A model generated the notes under the pieces. It worked only from the letters and a program-made list of their open reading frames with translations. It made no database searches and was not told where the DNA came from. 33,550 bases of DNA, from contig JBLHMO010000014.1 in the NCBI GenBank assembly GCA_047622145.1, forward strand, positions 1-33,550. The letters run 5' to 3'. Both the position numbers and the translations under genes were made by a program. The DNA is from Litorivivens sp047622145. Lineage in GTDB: Bacteria > Pseudomonadota > Gammaproteobacteria > Pseudomonadales > Spongiibacteraceae. Positions 31,490 through 33,550 of the stretch are shown piece after piece; positions within the stretch are counted from its first letter, which is position 1, and every line of letters begins with the position of its first letter.

Positions 31490-32179
31490 ATGCCTAAGAT
31501 CCTGATCGTACTCACATCACACAACCAGCTCGGAGACACCGGCCTCACCACTGGGTTCTGGCTGGAGGAGCTTGCTGCTCCCTACTACGTGTTCAAGGAC
31601 GCAGGAGCAGAGCTCACATTGGCTTCCCCAAGAGGCGGGCCGCCGCCGCTCGACCCCAAGAGCGACGACCCCGACGCACAGACGGAGTCTACTCGTCGTT
31701 TCAAGGCTGACAGCGCCGCAAATGTCGAACTTGCTGCCACAGCTAAGCTGGACTCGCTTTCGGCCCACGACTTTGATGCGGTCTTTTATCCCGGAGGGCA
31801 CGGCCCGCTTTGGGACCTCGTCGATAACGAAGTTTCCATTAGGCTGATCGAAGACTTCTGGGCAGGCAAAAAGCCTGTATCCGCCGTTTGCCATGCTCCG
31901 ATTGCGCTGGTCAATGCCAAAGACGAAAACGGTCAGCACATTGTGAAGGGACGGGAAGTGACGGGCTTTACGAACTCTGAAGAGGAGGCTGTAGGTCTAA
32001 GCAAGGTTGTTCCTCTTCTCGTAGAGGACACGATGCTTGCTCGTGGTGCCAAGTACTCAAAAGCCGACGACTGGCAGTCCTACACGCGCCAGGACGGCAA
32101 TCTTATTACCGGCCAGAACCCGGGCTCGTCAGAGGCCGTGGCAAAGCTCGTTCTCGCCGCGCTTGAACGGAAAAGCTGA
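31490..32179 (+). CDS. DJ-1/PfpI-family protein (type 1 GATase-like)
   Basis: A 229-residue protein starting at ATG 31490, which has GGAG at proper spacing; the ATG six bases earlier is too close to it. It belongs to the DJ-1/PfpI group of the type I glutamine-amidotransferase-like fold, near the Hsp31-like glyoxalase/deglycase members. The nucleophile elbow is SAVCHAP with Cys134 and His135, and the conserved acidic residue is Glu26 or Glu27 (GFWLEE). PGGHGPLWDL is also typical. Proposed roles are methylglyoxal detoxification or stress chaperone. The gene is GC-rich in style compared with the preceding cassettes, hinting at separate acquisition. Confidence 0.9.
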   Translation: MPKILIVLTSHNQLGDTGLTTGFWLEELAAPYYVFKDAGAELTLASPRGGPPPLDPKSDDPDAQTESTRRFKADSAANVELAATAKLDSLSAHDFDAVFYPGGHGPLWDLVDNEVSIRLIEDFWAGKKPVSAVCHAPIALVNAKDENGQHIVKGREVTGFTNSEEEAVGLSKVVPLLVEDTMLARGAKYSKADDWQSYTRQDGNLITGQNPGSSEAVAKLVLAALERKS

Positions 32180-32259
32180 GTATGAGCAGCAGTCCGGCAG
32201 GCGTTTAAGCACTTTCGGCGAGGTATGAAAAGGTCAGCAGCGGAAATTAAAAGTGGCAA

Positions 32260-32284
32260 AATTAAGGGGTTCAGAGTACCCCCT
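32260..32284 (+). repeat. Dispersed repeat copy F, diverged
   Basis: AATTAAGGGGTTCAGAGTAC followed by CCCCT. It shares the AATTAAGGGG...CAGAG pattern with copies A to D. It comes after the DJ-1 gene. Confidence 0.75.
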
Positions 32285-32293
32285 GTAGCGGAA

Positions 32294-32315
32294 GGGGGGC
32301 AACCCCCCCTCTTTG
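32294..32315 (+). terminator. Likely intrinsic terminator after DJ-1 gene
   Basis: GGGGGG (32294-32299) pairs with the C-run at 32303-32309, followed by TCTTTGTTTCT. It is a very stable short-loop hairpin with an imperfect T-tract, directly after repeat F. Confidence 0.6.
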
Positions 32316-32433
32316 TTTCTATGGTAATACTATAGCTATCCCAAATCCGAATCGCATTTTGATCAAGCTATGTAATAATCAGCAGTGCTAGTGGTATTTG
32401 TGTATTTTCATGGCTATTTTCGAGGTGCTCATC

Positions 32434-33490
32434 ATGCCGGCATCCATTCTCCTGTTTTTTACCCTGATGGCCTCATCATCTGCGATCGCCTTAAGTGATG
32501 CGGCTAATACGCTGGATTTGACCTGGCACTGGGTAGGCTATGCAGCTATCGCCATCTTCGTACTCGCTTATGTCCTGGTTATTCTGGAAGAGAAAATCCA
32601 TCTCAGAAAATCCAAGCCGGTATTGCTGGCCGCGGGTTGAATTTGGTTGCTGATTACGCTGGCGTATTCATCTCAAAACCTGTCCCATGCGCCAGCAGAA
32701 GCTATCCGTCATACCTTTCTTGAGTACGCTGAGCTGTTCTTTTTCCTGTTGGTGGCGATGACCTATATCAGCACACTCTTGGAGGGGGGTGTTTTTGATA
32801 CGCTGCGGGACTCGCTGGTATCAAAAAACTTTACTTACCGTAGCTTGTTCTGGATTGCCGGCTTTTTGGCGCTTTTAGCCCCTTTGGCGACATCACAACA
32901 TTGATGGTTTGGCAAAATGGGGTCTTAAGCTTTTGGCAGTTTCTTGATTTGTTTGCTCCCTCACTGGTTAATTTTATTGTGTCCGCCGCGATCATGCATT
33001 TTGCCTTGCCCGAAGGTAAACCCAGTGCCAGCGGCGCCGCAGAATCGGTGTTAAAGCATGGAGGCATTGTCATTCTTGGCTTGTTTATATTAACCATAGT
33101 GACCGCTGTCTGTTTCTATAACTTTCTTCACTTGCCGCCGGAATTGGCATGATGACCGGTTTGGCCTATTTAAAGTTCTATGGTTTCTATCTGCGCCTGC
33201 GAGATCATTTTATTTCTGTTAATACCCCAGCCGCGCAAGGCGAGTATGACAACTATAGCTTCGATATTTTTGATAATGTTGCCAAGGCCGAATGGGAAAC
33301 CTTATTTTTTTCTATGGCGTAATTATGGCCGTTGGCGGCAGTCTGTTATCGATTGGTTCTGCGGCCGGTGTTGCGCTTATGGGTCATGCGCGGGGCTATT
33401 ACACCTTCTTTGTTCACCTAAAATGGACGCCGGCAATTGCGCTGGGATATTTTTTTCAGTATCTATGTTCACTTTTTACTGAATGGCTAG
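32434..33490 (+). pseudogene. nhaD: nhaD-type Na+/H+ antiporter pseudogene
   Basis: The pieces together read as a NhaD sodium/proton antiporter. A signal-like start (MPASILLFFTLMASSSAIAL) precedes LDLTWHWVGYAAIAIF and EEKIHLRKSKPVLLAAG, then a stop at 32638. The protein continues in frame with LEYAELFFFLLVAMTYIS. A deletion near 32870 joins FLA to FSPFGDITTLMVWQ in a second frame. A shift at LPPELA (33150) leads to GMMTGLAYLKFYGFYLR, then two more shifts in T-runs near 33305 and 33455. A second deletion at VGG (33331-33341) joins the middle to SLLSIGSAAGVALMG. The natural end IYVHFLLNG-stop is at 33490. Two missing internal segments mean it cannot encode a working antiporter. Confidence 0.9.
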
Positions 33491-33550
33491 CACGTGGCTC
33501 TACTGACAAAACTATACGACCGCGATCTCTATACGGATCATTTCTAGATT

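Overview
The window looks like chromosome of an aerobic, probably marine or saline gammaproteobacterium. The evidence is Gram-negative envelope genes (two RND-superfamily systems, a LolA-like carrier, an outer-membrane protein), gammaproteobacterial Lrp, LeuA and IOR genes, an NhaD relic and a chromosomal integron. A Cellvibrionales-like lineage would fit the MMPL/LolA-like, IOR and P450 content, but that is inference only.

Left part (1-13.6 kb), ordinary chromosome. A truncated AAA+ ATPase start and a small ORF with a terminator lie on the minus strand. A LysR regulator is followed by a tight five-gene operon: MMPL exporter, outer-membrane protein, LolA-like carrier, SDR and RDD protein. It reads as a lipid modification and envelope-transport unit. 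After a REP-like palindromic element comes a TetR-controlled RND efflux pair (adaptor and permease, no outer-membrane channel), then a DUF2798 protein and a convergent RimK-like ATP-grasp enzyme.

Middle (13.6-21.6 kb), amino-acid metabolism. A fused indolepyruvate ferredoxin oxidoreductase and a leucine/valine-type dehydrogenase form a deamination plus 2-oxoacid oxidation pair. Two Lrp/AsnC regulators on the opposite strand follow, then leuA with a clear terminator. Perfect palindromes precede the IOR gene and the second Lrp gene.

Right-centre (21.8-27.5 kb), a chromosomal integron. An IntI-type integrase on the minus strand, with an apparently lost start codon, faces plus-strand cassettes separated by attC-like sites. 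The cassettes encode an encapsulated-ferritin-like protein (EncFtn) with no encapsulin and no targeting tail, an atypical NAD-dependent epimerase/dehydratase preceded by an 8-bp tandem repeat, a GNAT acetyltransferase, an HflX-type GTPase and a YcxB-like membrane protein.

Right end (27.5-33.55 kb), accessory DNA punctuated by at least six copies of a short repeat with core AAAGGGGKCAGAGCCC, starting beside a decayed REP-associated tyrosine transposase (RAYT). Between the copies lie a cytochrome P450, a DoxX-like protein, a small Trp-rich protein, a SOUL haem-binding protein and a DJ-1/PfpI protein. The window ends with an nhaD antiporter pseudogene carrying several frameshifts and two internal deletions.

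The most interesting points are the cargo-type ferritin as a free integron cassette, the chain of overlapping Met-Thr-Arg-stop mini-ORFs in the 8-bp repeat, and the repeat-punctuated array beside the RAYT remnant.
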